Assembly (NCBI RefSeq): GCF_011386835.1
Contig: NC_088795.1
Coordinates: forward strand, 16,287,441-16,351,440
DNA length: 64,000 bases
Origin: Chrysemys picta bellii
Taxonomy: Eukaryota; Chordata; Testudines; Emydidae
Direction of reading: 5' to 3'
This document shows, piece by piece, positions 33,006 to 44,402 of the stretch (positions are counted from its first letter, which is position 1; every line of letters begins with the position of its first letter). Position numbers and translations under genes: made by a program. The notes under the pieces were generated by a model. That model was given only the letters and a program-made list of their open reading frames with translations. It was not told the origin of the DNA and did not search any database.

Positions 33006-33594
33006 CGTATGCTAGGATTTATCTACTCAATAATTCTACAATTTTGAGTTTTTTTCTTTTGCAATTCTTTTCATAGTATACTTTCATACGGAGCATTGTT
33101 TGTGGTGGAAATTAAAGCTTGAATAACACATCTCTGTCTGACCAATATGCATAACTCTGTTAAATACTCCCAGCCTGTCGGCTTTTGTTGTTAACCATTC
33201 TAGCAGCATTAGGTTAGTTTCTAGGTCAAGCCTTCAACAAAGCTTCCTAAATGGTGACCACAAAATTAGCATGTGACTCTCATTTGTTCATGTAAAAAAA
33301 TGCATTTGAAGGAGCAAATCCAAATGGGCGCTTACCTGCATACTTTCACACACAACAATGGTGGGTTTTGTGCATGCACAAGCAAAGTTTGATGGCAGAA
33401 GTCAGGTCATGACTCGGGTCCAGAGGCTCAGGTAGTGTAAATCAGTTGACTTCAATGGAGCTTCATCATCAGCTGAGGAGCTGGCACTTTGGCCAAAGAG
33501 TATCACTTCCTGGTAATCTTGTCAATTTCTCTTTCAGGCACCTCTATGCTCCCCCTCCCCCCATCACCATAGTATCTTAAAGCCTTGTAATCTG
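33006..33594. other. Unique sequence
   Basis: No gene or repeat recognised. Confidence 0.5.
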
Positions 33595-33778
33595 TAATGT
33601 GTTTATCCTCACCGTGCCCCCCGGAGAAGTGCTGTTATACCCATATTATACGCATGGGGAGCTGAGGCACTTAAAGACTTGCCCAAGGTCACACCGGAAG
33701 TCTGTGGCAGGGCAGGGAATTGAATAGAGGTCTCCTGAGTCCCTCTTGAGGCCAGTGGCCTAACCACTGTACCATCTT
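33595..33778 (-). mobile_element. MIR/CORE-like SINE, reversed
   Basis: Reading on plus: reversed core 'catggggagctgaggcactt' and 'cttgcccaaggtcaca', then the reversed head 'ggaattgaatagaggtctcc' and 'gtggcctaaccactgtacca'. The tail beyond 33595 is missing. Confidence 0.82.
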
Positions 33779-34284
33779 TTCTCTCATTTCTTCAAACAAT
33801 GGAGCTTACGCTAATGCCCCTTGAAGCCAATGGAAAGCTCTCCATTGACATCACTGGCCATTAGAACACACCCCATGATCATGTATCTTTCAATTTTCTG
33901 ATAGTACAGACAGTGCATAAATAAATATAAAATCCACAGGAATAAAACTGCATCAGTGGAGACTGGGATTTTTCAAAAACGCTCACCATTGAGCTACCTG
34001 CTGTTCTTGAAGTCAACGGGAGTTTTACCCTTGATTTCGATGAGAGCAGAGCTGGGCAAATACTGAGTGCTTTTGAAAACCCCATCCTTAGAGGGACATG
34101 CTAAGATCGTTGCAAATGCTCACAGTATTTCAATCAAGGTCATAGGACGCTATGGTAGTTCCTGCCCTGTAAAGATCTATTTGCAGTTTTCCCCATTTGA
34201 AGACTGATTTGTTAGTGCCAATAATGAGCAGAATTCTGTTGATCGCTAAATTGTTAAGACTCAATCATGCATGTATATAACGGC
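33779..34284. other. Unique sequence
   Basis: A palindrome-like 'tggagcttacgctaatgccc'/'ccattgacatcactggcc' patch at 33800-33870 may be a decayed MITE. No gene. Confidence 0.4.
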
Positions 34285-34375
34285 CACCCCCTTGTCTGGC
34301 ACCAGGGATTGAACCAAAGACCGCCAGTGCTAAAAGCGTGAGCTGCTACAGCTTGAACTAAAAAGTCCCTGTCAC
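34285..34375 (-). mobile_element. tRNA-derived SINE head
   Basis: On the minus strand an A box 'tagttcaagctg' (34360-34349) is followed about 35 nt later by a B box 'ggttcaatccc' (34315-34305). The spacing is correct for a Pol III internal promoter. The tRNA fold is partial and the anticodon arm is not clear, so this is a tRNA-derived repeat rather than a tRNA gene. Confidence 0.62.
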
Positions 34376-34421
34376 TAGCTGAGAGTGGTAACAGACTCAT
34401 ATACTCTGGGGAGGGGGAACC

Positions 34422-34641
34422 TGTAACACATATCAGAGGGGTAGACATGTTAGTCTGTATCCACAAAAACAACGAGGAGTCCAGTGGCACCTTAAAGACT
34501 AACAGATTTATGTGGGCATAAGCTTTTGTGGGTAAAAAACCCCATCTGAAGAAGTGAAGTTTTTACCCACAAAAGCTTATGCCCAAATAAATCTGTTAGT
34601 CTTTAAGTGCCATTGGACTCCTCGTTGTTTATGTAACACAT
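34422..34641 (-). mobile_element. Penelope-like element 3' end arranged as an inverted repeat
   Basis: The insertion 34432-34631 is flanked by exact 10-bp duplications tgtaacacat (34422-34431 and 34632-34641). It carries the abundant turtle repeat with 'gcataagctttt', 'gttagtct' and 'ggtgcca' words. Sense is minus: the 3' tail is 34432-34468, the direct arm 34469-34539, the spacer 34540-34559 and an inverted arm 34560-34630. The arms match over about 70 nt with a few mismatches and one indel. Assignment to Penelope-like elements rests on remembering the longer turtle repeat as containing a GIY-YIG-type endonuclease sequence; that part is not in this window. Confidence 0.7.
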
Positions 34642-35519
34642 CCTGACCAGTGGGTTACACATGGCTTTAGTAATGAACTGAGCTTTGGGTTTCTTTGCTG
34701 GAGCTGGGGAGAAAGAATTTCCTCATCTGCTCATACTGCCTGTATTTCCACTCTTGGAACAATGTTCTGTGTATCCCCAAGGCAGTGGCTCCCACTCATC
34801 TCTCAGCCTGCCTCTGTCCCACCCCATAGCTCCTGCATAGTTGCATGCTGGGTGCGCCTGTGGAGCTGTGCTCTACAAAACACAGGGGGTCGTGGTCTCA
34901 GCTTCTCCAAAAAGGACTTCAAATACTAGAGCACCCCTTGCATCATGCTAGGAAATTAAATGGAAGCGAATGCAGCTTTTGGAGAACCGGTGTGGCATGC
35001 CCCTGGTACAGGTGAGTGCATTGCAATAATCCCTGTGTCAAAGGCACGAGTGACTATGGTGAGGTCACAGTCAAAAGAAAGGGTTGCACCTTTTTCGCGA
35101 AGTACAGGTGGATGAAAACACTTTTGGCCACTGCTGCCATCTGGACATGCAGAGGAAGCCAAGAATTGAGGACTCCCAAGATAGCAAAGAAAGGCCACAT
35201 CTTCCATCGAGAGGCTAGATACTACCTCAGCTGCTTTCCTCCATCTGTTTTTTCCCAGCTTACCAGCATTACCAATGTTTTACCTGGGCTAGGTCTCAGC
35301 CACTTTGATTTCATCCAACCCACTTCATTGCTTAATTCAATAGTTATTGCTCAAATAAGCTGAATACTCACGTTATTATATACCGTTACTAAGCATCATA
35401 GTAGGTTTACAGTATAAAGCATGATAGTAAGAACAGTGTATAGTATACCCACAGATATGTTCCTAACTCTAACCTGCATATATACTATACTGAAACAGCA
35501 TAGAAAAGCTACCTAGGGC
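34642..35519. other. Unique sequence
   Basis: A 115-codon plus frame and an overlapping 83-codon minus frame (34956-35363) show no motif. No repeat recognised. Confidence 0.5.
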
Positions 35520-35700
35520 ACAATTTTCAAACTTGGGTATGTTAGTTAAAGCACCTGGTTCCACATTCGGTTTCTCAAATTTGCATGTAGGTGCACAAGT
35601 ACCTCCTTTGTGGCTAGATTGGGACAGCATTACTCACACTGAGTAACATCTTCCTCCACAATTAGTCCCATTGACCGAGGAATTGGGACAGGTGTTTTTG
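35520..35700. repeat. Decayed palindromic MITE-like sequence
   Basis: 'cacaattttcaaacttgggt' and 'ggtgcacaagtacctccttt', then 'ctcacactgagtaacatctt' and 'ttagtcccattgac', resemble two of the palindromic families but without clear ends. Confidence 0.4.
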
Positions 35701-36029
35701 AAGAGCTCAACTCACACGTAGGCACTTAATGCTCTCAGAAATGCTTAGCATATTGGGTGCTGAGCTCCATGGCAAATCTAGCTCTAATTGTGATTGCAGA
35801 GCCTGTGGAAAAGGTGGCTTGTTAATGTCCAAGTACCTGCTTATATTTGCCAAATATCTATTACATTGTGTACCTAGTGCTTCTCTGAGCAGTCTTATGT
35901 GGAACTGTGGGGGCCCTTACCTAGGCATCCAAGTTTGAAAATGTGGCTCCAAAATTATTACTTGTGTTTTTCCACAGGTCAGTGTAATGCTACAGCAAAA
36001 TCAATGTGTACAATAGTTTCACGTATGCT

Positions 36030-36365
36030 AACAACTAGAGGTGAGTGAAAAATGGATTCCTCCTCCCTCTCCCTCTCTGGCAGTTTCAAGATATCAAAGT
36101 TTTGGTCTACTTGGGACCAAAATCAGAATTTTTCTGCAAATTTGAAAACTCAATTTTGTTTTGAAAAAGAAAATGTTTTTTGTTTTGCTTTGTTTTTTAA
36201 TTTTTTTTTAAACGTAAGATTACAGGGAGTTTTGAAATCAAGGCATTTCAATCCAAAACAGTGACATGTTTCATTTAAATATAAAAACCGACTGTTTCAT
36301 TTTTGGGGGGAAACTTTTTAAATTTTTGTCTGATATGAACGATTTGGCAAAATCACATGAGTCTG
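36030..36365. repeat. AT-rich foldback repeat
   Basis: Rich in gaaa/tttc words ('ttttgttttgaaaaagaaaa', 'aaagttttggtc'), in the style of the elements at 13925 and 43249. Ends are not clear. Confidence 0.4.
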
Positions 36366-39207
36366 TGCTATTTCAGTGTTACCTAATTTGCATGTTTCCA
36401 TCCCAAAAAACTTGACGGCTCGAATAGCAACTGCATGTCCTCAGCACATGCATTCCATATGCACTTGCATAGCCTGTCTGCTGACACTCATTTGAGAAAA
36501 TAAATGAAATGACCATGAGCTGAAAGCTTATGTGGATGCTATTAATAATGCTACATGCCACTTCTTAATTTCCTATTGATTGAGTGGTTTTTTGCTTAAA
36601 ACCAAACACTGCACTGGTGATCAGAGACCCTTATTGCTACAATTCATTAATGCTATTTTGATTTTTGGTGCTTGAGAAATGGTATGTCTGAACAATGGGG
36701 GAGTTTAAGCAAAATATTTCTGGCATTTTGCTAACATTAGTGTTCCTGCATGAAGCCATCTGGTGGAGAGCTCCGAGTGCTGAATGAAAGGTGTAAACCT
36801 GGATTAGCATTGATATGGTTTTCTATTGCATTTGGCTGGTTCGCGTCTGGCTGGATGTTATCCAGGTTCCCTTAGAAGAGCCAAGATTGCCATCATACAG
36901 CGTAATGCCATATGTTGAGATTCATATGACATATTACCTAAAAGTCATAAATTATTATACTGCGTCTCTTTACAGGGCTGTGATTAGAAATGTTTATGTA
37001 AATGCACCTTCCAGAGAAAAATGGCACATGGTGTTAGACAACAATATGCATGGCAGCTCTAATGAGATACTTTGACTCAGGCAGGATGTTGTCTCAAAAA
37101 CAATCTGATCCCAGTATAATGAAAAATTAATGTCCTTTTAAAAATGCACTGATCTTAGATGAGCTTGCTGCTGGAATCATCAAGGAAGAAAAATGTAGCT
37201 TTTAAACACTAAAATCACAAAAGGGGGAAAATGATTTAAAAAAACAAAAGACAGAAAACCATATTCTTAGGGAACTGATATCTGCCCATATCTCGCCACT
37301 CTGCAGCGCAGAATTGCAAGCAAGCATAACAACCAGTGTCATGGGGGCTATGTTCTAGGCAAACAGAGGGATTTTATAATTGCTTGACAAAAAGGATTGG
37401 TTTAAGAGAATTCAAAGGGGCCTTCAAGACATTATTTGAGTCATTTAGTGAGAATTTCCGCTCTGGTGGTTGAATTCAGTTCTGTATGAGAAATTTCCAA
37501 AATGTTTGGGTTGTTTACATCAGTGCATCTGGTTTGACTGTTAGCAGCAGCCTCCGATTTCTATAAAGTTCAGATCCTTATCAAAACATCACCGATGTTT
37601 GCATATGCTCAGACCTAGAGATTTTTGTTTGTCCCATTTCTAAATATCTCTGTTAGATATGTCACGTCGTCCAGCACAGACGTATGAGATGACCATGACA
37701 AGCATGCTTGATAGATTTCTCTCTTAGAAAGTTTAGCTAAAGCCTAAATCAGCATCACCAAATTAACCCTTATTTTTCTTGTACAACAGAGTCTGGAATA
37801 AGCGTTGTCCCTCTGAAATGTGTCTGATGTTTAGCAGTGTATTTTTTAGACAGTCAAGTTAGCCCTAGATTTTCTGCATTACAGCTTCAGAGATAAAAGC
37901 CAACCCGTCAATCATTCGACAAACAAAGATAAATACACTTATTTATAAAGCAAATATAACTGGGGCTAAATATTTACATGCATAATTAATGAGTCAGACT
38001 TTCAACAGTATGTGCCAAAGACTATCAAGACACCACTTTTTAATAACTAAGGACTTAAACAAAAAAACAGAAAACCCTTTTTACATTCACGAAGTTATGT
38101 CCTTAACTGTGTTCGATTTTTTTTCAAAGCATGTAACGTCTAGGAGCGGATTCTCACTTACTCACAGTCACTTTACACCGCTCTGGCAGCGCAATGGGCC
38201 TTGAAGTGCGTGTAAGTCATTGTTTTTCTTTTGCAATCTTTTATATGGGGCGAGAAATCTAATATCACGGAGAACGTGTAAGACCGGGATAAACTGAATA
38301 ACTGGTTTTTGACCAAAGCTTCATTGTCAATATATTTGCTGAACCCCCATTCCTTAACAGGCAGATCTAATATATTGTCACATTCTAACAATAATGGAAC
38401 CACAGAGACCCAGAAACGTTGGGTTTGTGCTAAGGATTGTCCTTCCATTTAATCAACTACACTAAGCCTGTGGTGGTGGCGGCGGCTTTTAGGGTGATAT
38501 GCAAACTGTGTGTGTGAGAGGACACAATTCGTTTTAATGTGACCATTCACTCATAATAGGATATGCATGGTGAGCCTGACCCTCAGCTGGTTTAAACGGC
38601 ATGGCTTCTTTGCCTTCAACTGAGCGACACAGATTTACATAACCGGGGGGGAGGGACACCTCTGATGGACGCCTATATGTGAGAAATAGACCGTGATACT
38701 GTGAGTATATGAGATATTTACACCCAGACATATACATGTGTATCTATATTTTTTGTATCGATGGGCATGTTCCCAAGGCTCAGTGTCACCGTGGGATCAG
38801 CTCTCACATGATTATGTGAGGGATCAGCATGATCGGCTGTCACTGATTTCGCTGACATCTGTCTCCACAGTGAGACAAGCTGCAACATGAATTATTGAAG
38901 ACATACACATGCAGATCGGTGTCATGATTACGCCAGACAATACACTCTGCCACGCTCTTGAGAGCTGAAGGGAGCCATGCGGACAGCTGCTTTAAGCCTT
39001 TTTGACAAGCTGTTACCATCTTTCAGGCACAGAAACTTTCCATGAGGCTTGTGAGAATTTGGTAGGCCTATTGTCCTACAGGTTACCTAGTATTTATTTC
39101 TTCCCATAATACCTTGTTGTCTGCTGCTTTTGGATATTGCCAATTGACTGGGATTCTCTCTATATGGTACTTCTAGGCCTATTAAGACTTGAGGTTTCCA
39201 AAGTGAG
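36366..39207. other. Long unique stretch, no gene
   Basis: About 2.8 kb with no recognised mobile element. Open frames stay below 92 codons. Two patches, about 36380-36600 and 38800-39010, have balanced, non-repetitive composition with homeodomain-type words (ATTA/TAAT), the look of conserved non-coding elements. This is only an impression; conservation cannot be read from one sequence. Confidence 0.45.
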
Positions 39208-39391
39208 TAATACCTATGGGCTTGATCCTGCAAGGTGTTGTGCACTCTGATCTTGATCCAGCAAAGCAGTTAAGCATGTGCTTAACTTGAAGCAGGAATA
39301 GGAGTACTCACGTGCTTAAAGTTAAGAATGTGCTTAAGTTTTTGCTGCATTGCGGCCAGAGAGCTCAGCTTGCTGCAGGATCGAGCCTGAC
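39208..39391. repeat. Palindromic repeat nested in another palindromic repeat
   Basis: The outer element has 'gggcttgatcctgcaaggtg' at the left and 'gctgcaggatcgagcctg' at the right. Between them sits 'gatccagcaaagcagttaag' with mirrored 'gtgcttaagtttttgctgca'. The outer halves would join around 39245/39360, indicating insertion of one MITE into another. Confidence 0.6.
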
Positions 39392-39630
39392 ATTACATTA
39401 CCAGAGCTCCTGATACCTTTTTCTTACAGTGAATTCTATCCTTACTGATTTGTACCAAATATATTTTCACCTGTTCCAGAGGTGAATCATATATCAATGC
39501 CTTGACTAGAACTTACCAGAAACCTTACAAAAATACTGCATGACGTTTTCTGGTTGACAATGACAGCTCCAACGCTATAGTGATTATTTTTATTTATTTG
39601 TATTAATTGTGAGCCATATGGTTAACTACA
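39392..39630. other. Unassigned spacer
   Basis: No recognised feature. Confidence 0.5.
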
Positions 39631-40100
39631 GAATACTGCATTATATACAGAATGAGTTGGCAGATTTGTAGACACCACAGTAGAAGTAGATCTTGAGGAA
39701 GGGTTTGAAGGATGAGAGGGTAGTCGTCTGATGGATCAGATTGTGGTGGGTATTCCAGACACTTGGGCTGGTGTAGAAGGAAGGTCGAGTCTGGCAGCAT
39801 AAGAGGGGTGATGAGAGTCAAAAGTGGTCAAGGAGGAGAGGGGTGGAGTTGTGAAGATCCCTCAAGGTGAGGAATTGAACTTGGTGGAGTAAAACGGGAG
39901 CAAATGGAGAGATTCACACTGGGGGTGATCTGTTCAGATCAATAGGTAAGTAAGATAATCTTAGCAACTGAATTTAGTATGCAAAGAGAAGAGGAGGGGT
40001 CAGTAATCAAGACATGAGGTGAAGAGGACTTGGACAGAGTTGTTTGGACAGAAGGAAGACTACATTTTAGATATGTTATAGAGGAAGAAACAGCAGAATT
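39631..40100 (-). repeat. Purine-rich dispersed repeat, probably LINE-derived
   Basis: A long purine-rich run of words such as 'gaggaagggtttgaaggatg', 'gtattccagacacttgggct' and 'gatccctcaaggtgaggaat' resembles an antisense LINE-type repeat seen in reptile DNA. Family undetermined. The 72- and 96-codon minus-strand frames show no domain that I can name. Confidence 0.4.
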
Positions 40101-40679
40101 TGGACGCTTCCTGGAAATGTGAGGGCAAAGGATAGCGGGGAGTAAAAGATGACTAATATTATTGGCCTGAGTACAGACAGGATGGTGTTAGCAGTGGTAG
40201 AGAAGGATGGAGTGAGTGTTGTGTGGTAAAAAGGCTTTGTCAGCATGCATGTGAGGTGACTCTTCCCCCGGGTGAGTTTTTTGCAAGTCATCCCAAAGTA
40301 GTGCCAATAAAACTTCCACGCAACACCAGCAAATATTGTGCACAGACCAGATTTTTCACAAGACACTATTTTGGAAAGTTTTTCAAAATCTATTTTTATA
40401 TCCTTCTAAAAGTAAAGCCTTGTGCCTTAGTAATTGTTACATCAACTCCACAGCCTTCAGGGGAGAGGAAAATTATTACCGATACATCTTGGCACCCTCT
40501 ATAAAGTAGCTTTTCAATATGTGGTAGGATGGTAATTTTTAAAGTCTGATACCTTAGAAACATCCAGATCTAGACTCAAGTGCACTTTGTCCCACTGGTT
40601 GAAAATATTTTGAAAAGTTAAATTTTTGACAATTTTTTTTCACCAAAATATTTGAACATTTTCCACCCTGCTCAATTAA
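40101..40679. other. Unassigned, AT-rich end
   Basis: Contains an AT-rich 'ggttgaaaatattttgaaaa' patch (40595-40675) of the foldback type. No gene. Confidence 0.45.
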
Positions 40680-40960
40680 CAAAGGCCTCAGTTCAGCACA
40701 TCACTAAGCTTTGTCCAGCCCTATTCATCTGTGCAGTTTAAGCACATGCTTAGCTTTCACTGTAAGATAAAGTTCTGTTGACTTCACTGGGCTCTTTGCA
40801 TGTACTTAATTTTAAGCACATGATTAAAGAGCTGACCCAAGTCAATGGGAGTCTTTCTGCTCACTTCAGTGGGCGCCCTTACACCCAGATTTTTAAAGGT
40901 ATTTAAGTGTCACTTTGCTCAGCATTGCAATGCCTAACTGACTTTGACTTCCAATGAGAC
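40680..40960. repeat. Palindromic MITE-like repeats
   Basis: 'ggcctcagttcagcacatca' with 'tttaagcacatgcttagctt' and 'taattttaagcacatgatta', followed by 'cccagatttttaaaggtatt' words. At least two degraded palindromic elements. Confidence 0.5.
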
Positions 40961-40964
40961 TCGG

Positions 40965-41940
40965 GCTTTGTGTACACTATGCAAGCAAAGTACTGTTGCT
41001 GTACCTATACTGGCATAACCCTCTAGTACAGAAACAGCCTACACCAACTAAACTTTTTTTTTAATTGGTATAGGGACATCACCAGTGATGAGCTCCCAAA
41101 ATCCTAATAACTGGTTCCCTACCGGGTCCTCGGCGGCACTTCAGTGTTGGGTCCTTCAGACCTGGAGCGAGTGAAGGACCTGGTAGGGAACCGCCCAGTG
41201 AGTACAAGCCCCACCTGCCTCTCTTCCCCCCCCCACATCCGACCCCCACCCACGTCCTGCATCCTACCCAACTCGCCCCGCTCCCTATCCCCTGACTGAC
41301 CCGACCCCATCCACCACCACCACCCTGACAGACTCCCGGAACTCCCACGCCTACCCAACCCCCCCCCATTCCCCGTCCCCTGACCACCACCCCCAGAACC
41401 TCCGCCCCCTCCAACCACTCCCTGCCCCTTATCCAACCCCTCCTCCCAGCCCCGTCCCGGCCCTCTTACCATGCTGCTCATGGCAGCGTGTATCGATGCC
41501 GCGCGGCCCGCTGGAGCTCACAGCCCCACCCCGTTACCATGGCACTCAAAGCGGCAGGAGGCACGCTGAGGCTCTGCCAGAGGGGGGAAGGTGGGGGAGG
41601 GGCCGGGGGAGCCTCTCCAGCCGGGAGCTCAGGCGGGCCGGACAGGACGGTCCTGCGGGCCACATAGTTTGCCCACCCCTTTACAACCGGTTCTAAACCG
41701 GCTTCTAAATTTAACAACCGGTTCCCGTGAACCAGTGCGAACAGGCTCCAACTCACCACTGGACATCACCTCCCTGAACAAAGTTGGCTACATTGACAAA
41801 TAGCTTTGCCAATGGAAGAACGTGTCTACACTTGGGATTAGGTTGGCGAAGCTACGTCAGTCTGGGGTGTGTTTTTTTTTTTTTTTTTTTTTTCCATATC
41901 CCTGTCTGATGTAACGGTTGACCTTACTTTTAAGCATAGA
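40965..41940. repeat. DNA-type repeat interrupted by a hAT element
   Basis: The left half 40965-41082 ('gctttgtgtacactatgcaa', 'ctatactggcataaccctct', 'taattggtatagggacatca') and the right half 41770-41940 ('ctccctgaacaaagttggct', 'acgtgtctacacttgg') belong to one repeat with 'tgtctacact' type ends. They are separated by the insertion at 41083-41761. A 22-T run lies at 41872-41893. Confidence 0.6.
41075..41769. mobile_element. hAT-type non-autonomous transposon, 679 bp
   Basis: The element proper is 41083-41761. It begins CAGTGATGAG and ends CTCACCACTG (inverted, 9 of 10). The 8-bp target duplication gacatcac is exact on both sides (41075-41082 and 41762-41769). The interior has a C-rich tract (41205-41465) and an inner inverted 'ggttccctaccgggtcct'/'aggacctggtagggaacc' pair. 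The 120-, 111- and 93-codon frames inside are Gly/Pro-rich by-products. No transposase. Confidence 0.94.
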
Positions 41941-42120
41941 CCAGGTCTCAGGCTCCAAGCTCCTATAACTTTTGAAAAATGAGACTTAGGCTTCTAAATC
42001 ACTTAGGCATTGCAACATTGGGTAGAGCAATGTTTAAATACCTATTAAAATCTGGGCCTCGGTGCTGTGCTGAATAGGTATGAACTTAAGCTTGTGCTTA
42101 AGTGCTTTGCTGAATCAAGG
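41941..42120. repeat. Palindromic MITE-like remnants
   Basis: 'gagacttaggcttctaaatc' with 'aatacctattaaaatctggg' and 'cttaagcttgtgcttaagtg' with 'ctttgctgaatcaagg' are right halves of two palindromic families. Confidence 0.5.
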
Positions 42121-43194
42121 TTTATACAATAAAAAAAACATGCTCACAGAGGGACCTATGCACAACTTACTCCCTAAATATATGGCTTAAGGGTTGTGCG
42201 GACAGGGACTGTGCATGAACTTCACTCTTGATGAAGTATTGGACAACAGAACAGTGGAGAAGTTTAAAACAACAACACCCAAACCTTCGCCTGTTAAAAT
42301 ACTTCCCATTGTGCTAGTCCTTTTTTTTTTTTTTTTTTTTTTTAAGCATGTCCCCTAAACGCCCTCTTAGTTTCTCTTAGGAGAGATCTGTCGATCACAG
42401 TATAGCTCATTCAATATTAGTAGGCCATTGAGCAGGATAGGTTTGTCTACACATACAGCACTTAGTGAAGACACTACCTCCACCGCCTGCAGATGGTCAC
42501 TCAGGGGTGTGGCTTTTCCTGTATGGTAGAAACTTCGTATCTTTTAGCAGCTGTTAATTTTGGTTAATTAGGGTTCTTTTCTGTAGGGTTCTTTCTCCCT
42601 TTCTCACCCTTTTGTTTCCTTTTTTATTTTCCTTACACAACAGATCTCAAGTAAAACAAAGACTTAACAATGGCTCCTACACTATCAAAGAGAAAGGATG
42701 AGCTGTCTTAAAGGGCTTATCAAAAATCAGACATCACTCCCCCCCCCCCCCCACTGCAGAAGTAATCATAATCCAACCCTTGGACATGGCTTCCTGTATC
42801 AGAAGCTATGAATATTTGGAGCTTTATGAGAATGGATTATTTATTCTAAATATACTCAGAGTAATTGTATAGCTCATATCCAGCAGGTCAGGATTACAGA
42901 TTTCATTACAATTTTCAGAGATTGGAAGCCTTTATACAATTACTGTAAGTCCAACTAAGAGGTAAAATCATTTCCTCAATATGGAACAGGAGAGTACACT
43001 GATCTGACATTACTTTCTCTAGGCTTCAGTTTCATTATGAAAATAAAAATCCTCCTTCATTTCATCCTAGGTTTGATATGTCCTCTGACATATGGCAGAT
43101 CAGGTATGATATATGGTTGGAATTCTTCCCCCCCCTCACCCCAAATATTTCTTGTATACAGCGATCTAGGTTCTTAAGGCCAGATTCTGCTCCC
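42121..43194. other. Unique sequence with homopolymers
   Basis: A 23-T run (42321-42343) and a C run (42739-42752) are the only simple features. No gene. Confidence 0.55.
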
Positions 43195-43248
43195 TTACTC
43201 ATTTTGGGCCAGATTCTAGTAACCATATGCGTGTTGAATAGTACCTTA

Positions 43249-43586
43249 TTCTAGAGCTGATCGAAATGTGGAACTTTTGTTCTGTCGGAAATTCTCTTGT
43301 TCAGATTCTGAACAAAACAAAACAAAATTCCAAAATTACCCATAAAATGAAATTTTAGGAAAAATAATTCATTTCAGATCCATCAAAATACTTTGTTTAG
43401 ATAAAACAGAAATGTTTTGTTCCAATTTAGACCTTTTTTTAAAAAAAAGACATATTTTAGTTATAGTTTATCAAGTAAAATAAACTTTGAAACAAAATAT
43501 AAAAATAATGTTTCATTTTGGATGAAATGGCATTTTCAGACGGACACGTTCCAGGTAATTTTGGAACATTTTCAACGAGCTCAACC
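43249..43586. repeat. AT-rich foldback repeat
   Basis: Starts 'tctagagctgatcgaaatgt' and ends 'attttcaacgagctcaac', mirrored. Interior words 'gaaacaaaat', 'gttttgttcc', 'aaaatgaaatttt' pair with each other. A 120-codon frame through it (43417-43779) is composition-driven. Probably a non-autonomous DNA element. Confidence 0.55.
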
Positions 43587-43589
43587 TTA

Positions 43590-43775
43590 TTCCATGAATA
43601 GCCCTACTGAAGTCAATGGGACTATTAATGGAGAAGGTGTTATGATTGGAAGGGCATCAGAATCTGGCCAGCGAGGATTACTTTATTCTAGGGAAATAAA
43701 TGGGACTATTATGGAGTATGGTACTACTGAGCAAAAAGGTCTGAGTACTTGTCCCTTAATGACACGGACTAAATC
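43590..43775. repeat. Decayed palindromic repeat
   Basis: 'cctactgaagtcaatgggac' and 'gggcatcagaatctggcc' are the right half of the family seen at 24739 and 50600. Confidence 0.45.
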
Positions 43776-44109
43776 ATAGCCACAAGCATTTTCTCTTTTC
43801 TGTTGTAAGAAGCTAAGGTTTACGATTTGAACTGGAATGTCTAAAAATGTATCAACTTGCTACTGATATGTGACTATCTACCATTCCTACTTGGTCTATA
43901 AAAGACACATTTCTTTCTTTCTGGTTATAACCGTCCAGATTGTAAACCTTTTACTCCCACTGGTAAGCGGTTACAATTGTCAAAAAGACCACTCATGTGA
44001 GCGATTATTTACCAATAGGAGTAATCTGCTCCTGTGTTACCAATTTACTCCAGTGCAGATAGATTTACCTCAGAGGTTTGATGCTGGAGTTCTCACTGGC
44101 TATGTTGTC

Positions 44110-44402
44110 AATTACTAGTTCCTGATGATCACTACAAAAGTTTTTTTTTCCCCCTTCTGATAATAGCCCACCTTACCTGATTATTCTCGTTATAGTTGGT
44201 GTGGCAACACCTATTTTTTCATGTCCTCTGTGTGTGTGTGTATATATATCTTCCTACTGTATTTTCCACTGCATGCATACGATGAAGTGGGTTTTAGCCC
44301 ATGAAAGCTTATGCTCAAATAAATTAGTTAGTCTCTAAGGTGCCACAAGTATTCCTCATTCCTTTTGCTGATACCGACTAACACGACTACCACTCTGAAA
44401 CC
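44110..44402 (+). mobile_element. Penelope-like element 3' end, non-palindromic copy
   Basis: Contains the same 3' words as the copies at 34432 and 50138, in plus sense: 'gatgaagtgggttttagccc', 'gaaagcttatgctcaaataa', 'gttagtctctaaggtgccac', 'gactaacacgactaccactc', ending at about 44402. Upstream 'gataatagcccaccttacct' and 'ggtgtggcaacacctatttt' extend it leftward as one continuous piece. No inverted arm adjoins. The assignment shares the uncertainty noted for 34422. Confidence 0.68.

Noticed and set aside
34285..34375. Functional tRNA gene on the minus strand
   Set aside because: A and B boxes are present, but the acceptor and anticodon stems do not pair well; treated as a SINE head.
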